DNA from: Bacillota bacterium
GTDB taxonomy: Bacteria; Bacillota; Clostridia; Lachnospirales; Lachnospiraceae
Length of the DNA stretch: 29,775 nt
NCBI GenBank assembly: GCA_023386815.1
Contig: JAEWIZ010000014.1
Coordinates: 1-29,775, forward strand
Direction: 5' to 3'
Under the pieces are notes generated by a model. The model made no database searches, had not been told where the DNA came from, and saw nothing but the letters and a program-made list of their open reading frames with translations. Shown here piece by piece: positions 8,663 to 15,712 of the stretch; position 1 is the first letter of the stretch; every line of letters begins with the position of its first letter. Both the position numbers and the translations under genes were made by a program.

Positions 8663-8693
8663 AAAGCCTTAAGTGAAATCACTTAAGGCTTTT
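8663..8693 (-). terminator. Attenuating terminator between antitoxin RNA and toxin gene
   Basis: A near-perfect hairpin of 12-14 bp (AAAGCCTTAAGTGA with TCACTTAAGGCTTT) lies between the repeats and the toxin start, with a short T run after it on the minus strand. In type III systems this terminator keeps antitoxin RNA in excess over toxin mRNA. Confidence 0.85.
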
Positions 8694-8813
8694 ACAATGT
8701 TTCCTGCACATTGTGAAGCATATTTGTATCATAACAATGTTTCTTGCACATTGTGAAGCATCTTTGTATCATTACAATGTTTAACTGTACATTGTGAAAC
8801 ATCTTTGTACTTA
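8694..8813 (-). ncRNA. Type III antitoxin RNA, three 40-nt repeats
   Basis: Three tandem units start at 8694, 8734 and 8774 with an exact 40-nt period. Each contains ACAATGT...ACATTGT, a 7-bp stem with a 7-nt loop; in the third unit the loop changes while the stem is kept, which supports RNA structure. The remainder of each unit (GAAGCAT.TTTGTA) is conserved and may form the pseudoknot and the toxin cleavage site. The RNA is transcribed leftward from the promoter at 8815-8843 into the toxin gene. Confidence 0.83.
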
Positions 8814-8814
8814 T

Positions 8815-8843
8815 ATTATATACATTGACAAAGTAAAATGCAA
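8815..8843 (-). promoter_or_regulatory. Promoter of the antitoxin RNA
   Basis: On the minus strand TTGCAT (8838-8843) and a perfect TATAAT (8815-8820) are 17 bp apart. The predicted start is at about 8808, inside the first transcribed repeat. Two copies of TTGCATACATTT (8870-8881, 8911-8922) lie upstream. Confidence 0.7.
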
Positions 8844-8926
8844 CTATTTTTAAAGAAATTTATTTTATATTGCATACATTTAGAGACAGCGTTATTTTAT
8901 CGTAGGATATTTGCATACATTTTTAA

Positions 8927-9337
8927 CTACATCAAGACTCCTGCCAGTCTCCACACAGCATAAAAGCTCTCGGGAGCTCTGTCATCAAGCCAGCTTTCTA
9001 AATTACTTAACATTATCATCTTAGTAAAGTCGATGCTCCCCTCATCACTCTCACCAACAGGGTGATACTCCGTACAGCTTAGGCCAGTATATTTATACTC
9101 ACTAATAGTATCATTAGCCACTCTGTGGTACTCGTACTGCATCCAGTCAGGTGGAAGTCCCTCAAACATAGCCTCTGGATACAAATCACCTAACTCAACC
9201 ATGATTGTAGTCGATTTTATCTGAGGATTATCCGCATATATAGGGTAGGTATCACAGCTTGCAAATACCACCTTAAACCCACGTTCCAGTAGCTTTACAA
9301 CTACGCCTACAAGCTCATAGTGTATTTCAATGGTCAT
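8927..9337 (-). CDS. Hypothetical acidic protein of the island
   Basis: The product has 136 residues and no signal peptide or membrane segment. It is acidic and rich in aromatic residues (PPDWMQYEYHRV, ESFYAVWRLAG). I recognise no family. Its start lies 3 nt after the stop of the 25-residue ORF at 9341-9418, which is downstream of the resolvase, so the three are likely one transcript. The ribosome binding site is weak, which fits translational coupling. Proteins of this kind are common in phage and plasmid accessory regions. Confidence 0.6.
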   Translation of the reverse strand: MTIEIHYELVGVVVKLLERGFKVVFASCDTYPIYADNPQIKSTTIMVELGDLYPEAMFEGLPPDWMQYEYHRVANDTISEYKYTGLSCTEYHPVGESDEGSIDFTKMIMLSNLESWLDDRAPESFYAVWRLAGVLM

Positions 9338-9340
9338 AGG

Positions 9341-9418
9341 CTAATTCTTCCGGTCACAATCACACGTATGAGGCCGGTTGCGTTTATAAATCTTTTTACA
9401 TTTAAGACAAATCGTCAT
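9341..9418 (-). CDS. 25-residue Cys-rich micro-protein (zinc-knuckle-like)
   Basis: The reading frame encodes a 25-residue basic peptide with CLKCKK near the start and HTCDCD near the end. CxxC plus HxCxC could hold one zinc ion. GGAG lies 10 nt upstream of the ATG. It fills the gap between the resolvase stop (9433) and the 8927-9337 gene start (9337) with small spacers on both sides. Such tiny knuckle proteins are known in mobile elements, but no family is assigned. Confidence 0.45.
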   Translation of the reverse strand: MTICLKCKKIYKRNRPHTCDCDRKN

Positions 9419-9432
9419 TATAAACCGTCTCC

Positions 9433-10032
9433 TTATGCACAGGTTTTACTTGCACCATCTCTGATAATCCCGTTTACGGTACTCCTACTAAGTGCTGTTT
9501 GCCTAACAATCTCAGCAATCTTTACACCGTTATTATATAATGAGGTTACCGTTATTGCTTTATCGGTACGCTTAGAGGGTCTGCCACCCGTTCTACCCCT
9601 GGCCTTTGCAGCTTTTAGCCCATCTTTGGTTCTATCAGAGAGTAAGTCACGCTCAAATTGTGAAAGACCTGCAAAAATAGTGAAAAGTAGTTTAGATTGG
9701 GGGCTGGTAGTATCAAGCCACCGCTCTTTAAGGCTCTTTATATCAGCTCCTTTAGAGTGTATTAGCTCCACAATCTCTATCAAATCCCTTGTAGATCTCG
9801 AAAGTCTCGACAACTCAGCCACTACTACAATTATTTTTTCATTGGGTTTAATGCTCTCAATCATTTGATTAAGCGCTTCTCTGTCTCGTTTAGTGCCTGT
9901 GACCTTTTCTTGGTAAATATTGCGTTCAGGTACTCCCGCAGCAATTAGTAAATCCGACTGCCTGTCTAAATTCATATTTTCTTTGCTGACTCTAATATAG
10001 CCTAAATACGTCACGTTCTTATCTGTATCCAT
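9433..10032 (-). CDS. Serine recombinase, resolvase/invertase family
   Basis: The product has 199 residues, the size of small resolvases of the Tn3 / Hin type. The catalytic domain begins with YLGYIRVS, where the serine at residue 17 is the nucleophile. Other conserved parts are ELSRLSRSTRDLIEIV and LFTIFAGLSQFERDLLSDRTKDGL. The long E helix ends in ARGRTGGRP, followed by a C-terminal helix-turn-helix (KIAEIVRQTALSRSTVNGIIR). The start follows GGGAGGA at about 7 nt. A likely res site lies just upstream at 10084-10199. It may resolve element dimers or plasmid multimers, or be a relic of a former plasmid stage. There is no transposase beside it. Confidence 0.93.
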   Translation of the reverse strand: MDTDKNVTYLGYIRVSKENMNLDRQSDLLIAAGVPERNIYQEKVTGTKRDREALNQMIESIKPNEKIIVVVAELSRLSRSTRDLIEIVELIHSKGADIKSLKERWLDTTSPQSKLLFTIFAGLSQFERDLLSDRTKDGLKAAKARGRTGGRPSKRTDKAITVTSLYNNGVKIAEIVRQTALSRSTVNGIIRDGASKTCA

Positions 10033-10083
10033 ACCGTATCCTCCCTTAAATCCGTTTTATTTGTTATCCGTATTGCTTCATAA

Positions 10084-10199
10084 AGGTGTTATAATGTAAT
10101 TTGATTATGACACCTTATATGACACGCTTTAACACCCTTTAAACCCTTATTTTCAGTGTCCTCTTATATGTGTGTCATAAACGACCGTTTTATGACACC
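10084..10199. promoter_or_regulatory. Putative res site of the serine resolvase
   Basis: Two inverted repeats built from TATGACAC/GTGTCATA are spaced over about 116 bp upstream of the resolvase. The first is AGGTGTTATA...TATGACACCT (10084-10115, 32 bp). The last is GTGTCATAAA...TTTATGACAC (10172-10198, 27 bp, perfect 10-bp arms). Single half-site copies lie between (118-125 and 156-160 of the 10,000 block). This matches the multi-subsite layout of Tn3-family res sites, which would also let the resolvase control its own promoter. Confidence 0.65.
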
Positions 10200-10200
10200 T

Positions 10201-10560
10201 CTACAGTACACGGCCACGAGAGCTTTAGCAAGTCTCAATTTCAAAGTATTATCTGCTATGATGGGTTTCGTGGCTCATTATTGATGTACCATATCCTTGT
10301 GCAGTGCCAGTAAGAATTTTTTGCAGAATCACAGTCAAGACCAGCAAGGTTAGGTAGAACCTATGCTGTCATTTAGTGTACTTTTTATTATTAGTTACCG
10401 AAAATCTTATAGTGCCTAAAGAAAACTCTCTGCAAAATAACCGGAAGTTTCTTGGAGATATTAGCATAATCACATAGACATTGAAGTGTCTTTGTTTGAA
10501 ATAATTATAAAATTCGTTTTTGCTCAAAAGCATCTGCCTTCTCCCTGTTACTAAATAAAA
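10201..10560. other. Non-coding region with hairpins between resolvase and MerR genes
   Basis: No convincing gene is seen. Structures visible are GCCACGA/TCGTGGC (10213-10274), a 12-bp stem with loop AGGTAG at 10339-10370 (GAC-AGCA-AGGTT paired with AACCT-TGCT-GTC, one mismatch), and AGACA/TGTCT at about 10475-10490. They could be an origin of transfer, a recombination accessory site or an RNA; nothing decides. Confidence 0.35.
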
Positions 10561-10591
10561 TAAATACTGTTTAATTTTTAAAAATAAACTA

Positions 10592-10622
10592 TTGACATTG
10601 ACCCTGCGTCAACTTGTATAAT
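10592..10622 (+). promoter_or_regulatory. MerR-type promoter with 19-bp spacer and operator
   Basis: TTGACA (10592-10597) and TATAAT (10617-10622) are 19 bp apart, the long spacer typical of MerR-activated promoters. The spacer holds the dyad TTGAC-CCTGC-GTCAA (10598-10612). The regulator encoded just downstream probably binds here and untwists the DNA when its ligand is bound. Confidence 0.8.
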
Positions 10623-10644
10623 AATGGAAAGGTGGTGATGTTTT

Positions 10645-11601
10645 TTGGATTTGATTAGGATAAACGAAGTTGTTGACATCTTCGGTATATCGAGTAGGAC
10701 ACTAAGATATTACGAGGAAATGGGGCTTTTATGGAGCAACCATCCTGATAACAAAAGCCAACGTTATTATGATACTGGCGCGCTTGAACGATTGAAACAG
10801 ATTATTATTTTACGCAAATTACAAATCCCGGTTAAGGATATGGTCGTTATATTCAAAAGTGAAAACATGACGGCATTGATTCAAGCGTTTGTGGACAAAC
10901 TTGAATCACTTGACACGGAAATTTCAGCTTTATCTGAGCTAAGGCATCTTGTCGATGATTTTCTTCATAAAATGCTAATGAGCGGTATCAAGAAAATATC
11001 AGGCATTACATTGCTTTATGAAGAAACTGAAAAGAGGCTTGCCACAGTTGAAAAGAATGAGACAGTCACATTTGAAAAGTTGTCGATAATCAGCCGTGAA
11101 GCATTAAGGCTACATGATGTTCGGATTATTCGATTACCACCCATGCGTGTTCTTACTTCACGATTGAAAACAGGACAAGTAGAAAATATAGAAGATAAAA
11201 TGCAGAGTCTGTTTGTGAAATATGGATTCATGCCAAGTCCCGGATTACGTAATTGTTTTTACCGCAAAGAACCAAGCGGTGAATGGATTATGCTTATCAA
11301 AATTCCAATCGACTATGAAAATACAACAGAATACGCAGACGAAAAATTTACAGGAGGGTTATTCGCTGTAGCCAGTTCTTTCATGGAGGATATGGATGAT
11401 ACTTTTATTCTTTTAAAGGACTGGGTAATTAATAGCGACCATTATGAGCTTGACGCAAATGCAGAAGGAGAATTGCATCGCTACGAAATGATTGAGGAGA
11501 TTTTACCGTGGGATATAGCGAATAAGTTGAACAGATACCAGCAAGATATATTTATTCCGATACAATTAAAAAATGAGAAGGAGAAAAAAGAAAATGGCTG
11601 A
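10645..11601 (+). CDS. MerR-family regulator with GyrI-like effector domain
   Basis: The product has 318 residues. Residues 1-70 are a MerR winged helix (IRINEVVDIFGISSRTLRYYEEMGLL). A coiled dimerisation helix follows (about 75-120). The C-terminal region, about residues 155-310, resembles a GyrI-like / BmrR-type small-molecule-binding domain (VRIIRLPPMRVLTSRLKTG...). The start is TTG after AGGTGG; no in-frame ATG is closer. The 19-bp-spacer promoter upstream suggests autoregulation. It is the first gene of a co-directional cluster and overlaps the Fpg-like gene by 8 nt. Ligand unknown; relatives sense drugs or toxic organic cations. Confidence 0.88.
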   Translation: MDLIRINEVVDIFGISSRTLRYYEEMGLLWSNHPDNKSQRYYDTGALERLKQIIILRKLQIPVKDMVVIFKSENMTALIQAFVDKLESLDTEISALSELRHLVDDFLHKMLMSGIKKISGITLLYEETEKRLATVEKNETVTFEKLSIISREALRLHDVRIIRLPPMRVLTSRLKTGQVENIEDKMQSLFVKYGFMPSPGLRNCFYRKEPSGEWIMLIKIPIDYENTTEYADEKFTGGLFAVASSFMEDMDDTFILLKDWVINSDHYELDANAEGELHRYEMIEEILPWDIANKLNRYQQDIFIPIQLKNEKEKKENG

Positions 11602-12412
11602 GCTACCTGAAATTGCTAAACTCTCGGGACAAATGAGAGATGTTCTGTGTGGAAAGACCATACAAAATCTTACTCTGCTGCAAGAGAAATGCGCCAACAT
11701 CCCGCCTGATGAGTTTCAAAAACGAATCACAGGTGCAAGGATTGATGATATCCGTAATAGAGGGAAATGGATTATCACTACGCTTAATAATGGTGAAAAT
11801 ATCCTTTTATCTCTTGGTATGGGCGCGGATATTTTGTTCTTCGATAATGAGAAGAATGAAACGGACAAATACCAGATAAAGGTTCTCTTTAGTGATGGCA
11901 GCGGTTATACCTCCCGCTTTTGGTGGTTCGGTAAGTTCTTACTTGTTTCGGATGGTGAGCTTGCATCAGAACCCAATACAAAAGACATTGCTATTGACCC
12001 ATTTGATGAAAAATTTACGCTTGATTATTTTTCATCACTTCTGAAAGGAAAAAAGACGCAGATAAAAGCTTTTTTAATGAATCAGAAGAATGTTGGTGGA
12101 ATCGGAAATATGTATATGCACGATATTTTATTCAAGGCACATCTACATCCTCAAAAGAAAATATCGGATATGAGCGGGGAAGAAATCAAATTGCTTTATA
12201 GCACCATAACAGAGCTTTTGAACCTCTCACAGGAAAAAGGCGCATTTGCTTACGAAAGTGATTTCTTTGGGCAAAAAGGTGGCTTCACAATGGATTATTT
12301 CCTTGTAGGCTATAAAGAAAACCAGCCCTGCCCGGTCTGTGGCGAGACAATAGTTTCAATACAAACTGGCAGTACATCCACTTTCATATGTCCTGCCTGC
12401 CAAAAAGAATAG
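11594..12412 (+). CDS. Fpg/Nei-family DNA glycosylase-like protein
   Basis: The product has 272 residues, the length of MutM/Fpg. The start at 11594 gives MAELPEI, aligned with the Fpg N-terminus MPELPE. Alanine replaces the catalytic N-terminal proline P2, while E3 is kept. RGKW (about residue 58) matches the conserved Lys. The helix-two-turn-helix signature is VGGIGNMYMHD (about residues 167-177). A zinc finger CPVC...CPAC lies at 246-269; the DNA-contacting Arg usual there (GRSTF) is not seen (TGSTSTF). Enzymes of this family excise oxidised purines and nick the backbone. With Pro missing, activity may differ or be lost. Its start overlaps the MerR gene, and it is preceded by GGAG, so it is co-expressed with the regulator. 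Confidence 0.85.
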   Translation: MAELPEIAKLSGQMRDVLCGKTIQNLTLLQEKCANIPPDEFQKRITGARIDDIRNRGKWIITTLNNGENILLSLGMGADILFFDNEKNETDKYQIKVLFSDGSGYTSRFWWFGKFLLVSDGELASEPNTKDIAIDPFDEKFTLDYFSSLLKGKKTQIKAFLMNQKNVGGIGNMYMHDILFKAHLHPQKKISDMSGEEIKLLYSTITELLNLSQEKGAFAYESDFFGQKGGFTMDYFLVGYKENQPCPVCGETIVSIQTGSTSTFICPACQKE

Positions 12413-12413
12413 T

Positions 12414-12480
12414 ACGAAAATACACCAACCCTTTTTCATACTCTCGGTTGGTGAAGGATTCCCTTAATGGGTTAATAGGA
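12414..12480 (+). promoter_or_regulatory. Repeated leader hairpin, copy 1
   Basis: ACGAAAATACACCAACC, also found at 13052-13068, begins an 8-bp stem CACCAACC/GGTTGGTG (12423-12453). A second small stem CCC/GGG and the ribosome binding region of the next gene follow. No T run follows, so it is not a simple terminator. It could be a translational control element or an RNA processing site. Confidence 0.55.
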
Positions 12481-12494
12481 GGAGATTTTTTATT

Positions 12495-13043
12495 ATGAAT
12501 ATATTGGAAATCAAGCAGACTATGATTGATAAAGGTATTCCCAAGGAAGTAATGGAGCAATTTGTTTTTCCAGATAGTAAAGCTGAATCACCAGAAGAAA
12601 AAATTGCATTTGTAAATCAAATGGATAATTTACTTTCAAAAGTTCAAATTCTTTCCGTTATGGAGGAGCAAGGTTGCAACAAGAATGAACCTACCGATGA
12701 ATTTTTGCTAAAACTTAAAGATAAATCCATCGAGGAACGCATTAAAATACTAAACGCAATGGGTATAAACGAATTTGCTCGCAGCAGATTAAATGATGAT
12801 GGGACATTAAGTATATTTTGGGATTTTAAGGAAAACGGACAATATATATGTGTATGCCCATGTATGAATACATTGTCCAAACCCACGACCGTTTCCCTTA
12901 CATATTGCGGTTGTTGCAGTGGACATGTAAAATATCATTTTGAAAACAGTCTCGGCGTGAAATTGCGCCTTAAAGAAACTGTATCATCCCCCATTAGCTC
13001 TAATGGTGAAAAACAATGCGAACATCTTTTTGAAATAATTTAA
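12495..13043 (+). CDS. Cys-rich protein of unknown function (DUF6144-like)
   Basis: The product has 182 residues. The first 110 residues are helical and charged. The C-terminal part is rich in cysteine: CVCPCMN (about 118-124), YCGCCSGHVKYHF (about 137-149) and a late CEHLF. This pattern suggests metal or Fe-S binding. It resembles a family of clostridial proteins often annotated DUF6144, but I assign that with low confidence. The start follows AGGAGGAG at 8 nt or so. It lies between two copies of a leader hairpin and downstream of the MerR and Fpg-like genes, in the same direction. Confidence 0.7.
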   Translation: MNILEIKQTMIDKGIPKEVMEQFVFPDSKAESPEEKIAFVNQMDNLLSKVQILSVMEEQGCNKNEPTDEFLLKLKDKSIEERIKILNAMGINEFARSRLNDDGTLSIFWDFKENGQYICVCPCMNTLSKPTTVSLTYCGCCSGHVKYHFENSLGVKLRLKETVSSPISSNGEKQCEHLFEII

Positions 13044-13051
13044 AAAGTAAC

Positions 13052-13113
13052 ACGAAAATACACCAACCTTTTCAAATTCGGTTGGTAACGGAAGCCTAAA
13101 GGGTTGATAGGGG
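13052..13113 (+). promoter_or_regulatory. Repeated leader hairpin, copy 2
   Basis: It shares the 17-nt start with copy 1 at 12414. The stem is ACCAACC/GGTTGGT (13062-13086). A second small stem (CCT/AGG) and AGGGTTGATAGGGGG precede the next start codon. Loop sequences differ while stems are kept, which suggests selected RNA structure. Confidence 0.55.
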
Positions 13114-13121
13114 GTTGTATA

Positions 13122-13886
13122 ATGAGCAAAAAAACAGAACTACAAAAGGTCAGCGAGAATACTATGAGCTTTATGCGAGGAAAATATGTTTTGGATGAAG
13201 TGGGCAACGGCAAAGATGAATTGAAATTCCGCAAAGGCGGGAAAACTGTGCTAACTATCTACATACGGGAAGACCGTTATGATTTTCTCGTTATTTTCGG
13301 AAAGGCAGAACGTGAATTATTTGAGGCACGGCGCAATGAATTTTCGCAAAAGATACAAGAAATTTACGATAACAGTAAAACACATCATGATGGTAAATGG
13401 ATGTCTATTTCCGTTGCCGATTTACATATGCTCGAAGCTGTCGAGCAGCTTGTTTTGATTAAGAAAAAACCTAACCGAAAACCGTTTCCGAAAGAGCAAG
13501 CAGTCTATTCCAGTTGCGGACACCGTTGTGATTTGTGTGTGCATTATAACGGCGGAACAATCAGCGAGGAGTTCCGGGCGGAGTTGAAAGAGCGGCTAAT
13601 ACGTGTATATGCGGGAGGTGTAGGCGATGGGGGATATTGGGGCGATGATATGAAGTTATGTGATGGTTGTCATACAGGGGGATTGGATAAAAGCTTTAAA
13701 TGCGATTCCTTGAAATGTGCTGCGGAAAATGACGTTGATAGATGCCAGAATTGCCATAAAAATCCTTGTGATAAGGCACATCATTTATATCAAGGGCTTA
13801 AACCTGAAATCCACACAAATACCATTGCTGCCGACGATGTTACATGGGTAATACTCCCTTATGTGTATGAGCAATACGGAAATTAA
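13122..13886 (+). CDS. DUF3788-DUF3795 fusion protein
   Basis: The product has 254 residues; the start at 13122 is chosen over an upstream in-frame ATG because GGGGG lies about 8 nt before it. Residues about 10-120 resemble DUF3788 (YDFLVIFGKAERE..., THHDGKWMSISV...DLHMLEAVEQLVLIKKKP). Residues about 130-235 are a DUF3795 cysteine-rich domain (SSCGHRCDLCVHYNGG, LCDGCHTGG, CDSLKCA, CQNCHKNPCDKAHH) with at least ten cysteines that probably bind metal. Neither domain has a known biochemical role. It is the last gene of the MerR cluster and is followed by a terminator at 13885-13909. Confidence 0.82.
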   Translation: MSKKTELQKVSENTMSFMRGKYVLDEVGNGKDELKFRKGGKTVLTIYIREDRYDFLVIFGKAERELFEARRNEFSQKIQEIYDNSKTHHDGKWMSISVADLHMLEAVEQLVLIKKKPNRKPFPKEQAVYSSCGHRCDLCVHYNGGTISEEFRAELKERLIRVYAGGVGDGGYWGDDMKLCDGCHTGGLDKSFKCDSLKCAAENDVDRCQNCHKNPCDKAHHLYQGLKPEIHTNTIAADDVTWVILPYVYEQYGN

Positions 13887-13909
13887 GCAGGATATCAACC
13901 TGCTTTTAT
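13885..13909 (+). terminator. Terminator after the MerR cluster
   Basis: AAGCAGG pairs with CCTGCTT around a 7-nt loop and is followed by TTTAT. It starts at the stop codon of the DUF3788-DUF3795 gene and overlaps the end of the converging gene. Confidence 0.7.
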
Positions 13910-15000
13910 ATTAAATCGACACTTGTATATCTGCTTGATACATAGCTATACTCGTCTTTAGTATTGACTGTGTTTGCTTGCTCTGCAACCGTTTTCGTCT
14001 GAGCGACCTGTCTGATGGTGCTTACTTTGCGTATATCCTCGCATCTAACATCTAACCCAAATAAGACTGCTATCTTGTCCCAAAATGCCTCAGATGGTGT
14101 CTCCATGCCATTTTCAACGTTGCAGTAGTATGCTCTGCTACAGCCGAGTTTGGTAGCAATCTGCTGCTGGGTAATTGCAGAGTCAATACGCAAATCATAC
14201 AGTATCTTACGAAGCTTTTTCGAGCTACTATGTTTAGCTGTTACTAATTTACCGGATTTTACAGCTGTGCCATCATGCTTACGATACGCATTTGAACGCC
14301 ACTCACCTGATTGATGGCGTACCTTGCCTTCCTCTGCACCTTTGTATACTCCTGATTGTCGTAAAACACTAAGGATAGCAGCTCTTTTAATACCAAATCC
14401 AGCATTTTCAAGCTGACGAAGACCAGCACCATCTACATACATTTGTATGATGGCTGAGTTACGCTCCGTTTTAGATTTATATGCAGGTCTATCAGGTGTA
14501 GTGCAAGCATCTGGCAATGGATACTCTACATACTGCTGGCATACTCCGGCTCCGCAAGAACTAAGTAGGGCATATATGTCGTCTGCGTGAGACTCATATC
14601 CGTGTAAAATATCCCATAGCTGTAAAACAGACATATGTAATCTGTCTAACAGCTTATGGCAACTAAGAGACTGCATAGCTTGTTGTATACGAGTAATGCC
14701 CCCGTCTGTAAGGCATTGTTTTTTCAGCGGTTTTTGTCTCTCGTACCAGATATACATTTTCAGAACAGCAAACTCATCTTTTGCTATGTACACAATATGT
14801 TTAGCATTCTGCAGACCTCTGCTATTGAGGACACTTGTAAGTGTTTTGGCATCATTGACAGCTATATTATGTATCGCTCCACCAGCTATTGATGTATATT
14901 CATCATCTGCTATAATATAATCAAGCTGTGATAATGAAGATACTATTAAATCCTTGTACTCACGCAAATCTATCCGATAGTCTCCATATTTAGTAGACAT
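13906..15000 (-). CDS. Unknown protein with C-terminal XRE helix-turn-helix
   Basis: The product has 364 residues; GGAGG lies about 9 nt before its ATG. The N-terminal 165 residues match nothing I recognise. Residues about 178-220 (RNSAIIQMYVDGAGLRQLEN..IKRAAILSVLRQSGVYK) look like a second helix-turn-helix of the recombinase-tail type. Residues about 262-318 are a Cro/CI domain (ITQQQIATKLGCSRAYYCNVENGMETPSEAFWDKI). The tail is low-complexity and Thr/Ser-rich. Its promoter region at 15059-15078 carries a 20-bp sequence repeated 507 bp upstream. It may be a regulator or replication/maintenance protein of the island. Confidence 0.6.
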   Translation of the reverse strand: MSTKYGDYRIDLREYKDLIVSSLSQLDYIIADDEYTSIAGGAIHNIAVNDAKTLTSVLNSRGLQNAKHIVYIAKDEFAVLKMYIWYERQKPLKKQCLTDGGITRIQQAMQSLSCHKLLDRLHMSVLQLWDILHGYESHADDIYALLSSCGAGVCQQYVEYPLPDACTTPDRPAYKSKTERNSAIIQMYVDGAGLRQLENAGFGIKRAAILSVLRQSGVYKGAEEGKVRHQSGEWRSNAYRKHDGTAVKSGKLVTAKHSSSKKLRKILYDLRIDSAITQQQIATKLGCSRAYYCNVENGMETPSEAFWDKIAVLFGLDVRCEDIRKVSTIRQVAQTKTVAEQANTVNTKDEYSYVSSRYTSVDLI

Positions 15001-15058
15001 AGTTATGTACCTCCGTAACCTTGAAAAATGTTATTGATTTAGTGCTTTTATCAATATC

Positions 15059-15240
15059 ATACCACATTTGTTAAGTAAAATCTAGCTGTTTTTAGTGCGA
15101 GAAGTGTGTATATAAACAGGCCTTATCATATATAGAGATAGTTGGGAGGCTGTGTGGAACTTATAGGGATAGACAGACATAGGGAGCTACGCTCTACATA
15201 GACGGTATCGCTTGGCTGGTGTCAGCTGTTAGCACTTTGA
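15059..15240. repeat. Diverged non-coding repeat unit, copy A
   Basis: It starts with the 20-bp ATACCACATTTGTTAAGTAA, identical to 15566-15585. About 35-50 bp later comes a region that aligns with copy B at roughly 60% identity, including CA[AG]GCCTT, GTTG.GG, ATAGACAG and GCTCTA.A.AG.CGG. The 20-bp part on the minus strand contains TGGTATGAT, a likely extended -10 for the 13906-15000 gene. No gene is seen across 15001-15726. Confidence 0.55.
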
Positions 15241-15565
15241 TTTATCCGCTCAAATACTTTGCAACCTGTTAATTTATTATAATCTATCCAAATTCAATTT
15301 ATAACTCAATGTGTCCCTTTAGGGTATCTTAGATGATGTGATTATTACGTATATCAGGCGGCAACAAATTATGTATCTGGAGCAGTTCCTAATCCGAGAA
15401 CCAATGAGTTCTATACACAACAGATGCACTCCTGACGTACATAATATAATATTTCGGGGCCGATAGCTCATCCTTTTAAGTCACGAATACCTATAGTATC
15501 GGTATCCGCGACATATTTTCATATACACATCAAATCAAGGGTAGTTTCATAATCATATTAGAATT

Positions 15566-15712
15566 ATACCACATTTGTTAAGTAATTAATTCAAGTGATT
15601 GTAGACAAGTATAAGTCAAAAGCAAGCCTTGCTAAATATATGTATAAGTTGAGGAATGTAAGATGTCTGTATGATAGACAGATGAGGAACTAAGCTCTAT
15701 ACAGGCGGGATT
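15566..15712. repeat. Diverged non-coding repeat unit, copy B
   Basis: The second copy of the unit at 15059-15240. Here the 20-bp part gives TGGTATAAT on the minus strand, a better extended -10 than in copy A, and could drive a leftward transcript through 15565-15079, where no gene is seen. The conserved right half ends 15 bp before the methyltransferase stop codon. Confidence 0.55.

Noticed and set aside
8694..8813. The three 40-nt repeats as a short CRISPR array.
   Set aside because: Units are tandem without unique spacers, no cas genes are near, and the position between promoter, terminator and toxin gene fits antitoxin RNA.
9320..9868. Plus-strand open frame of about 180 residues opposite the resolvase.
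   Set aside because: It is antisense to the well-supported serine recombinase, has no ribosome binding site and has no domain features.
15440..15500. Possible tRNA or tRNA relic beginning GGGGCCGATAGCTC.
   Set aside because: The D-arm-like start is not followed by an anticodon stem-loop or T-arm that pair; no cloverleaf can be drawn.
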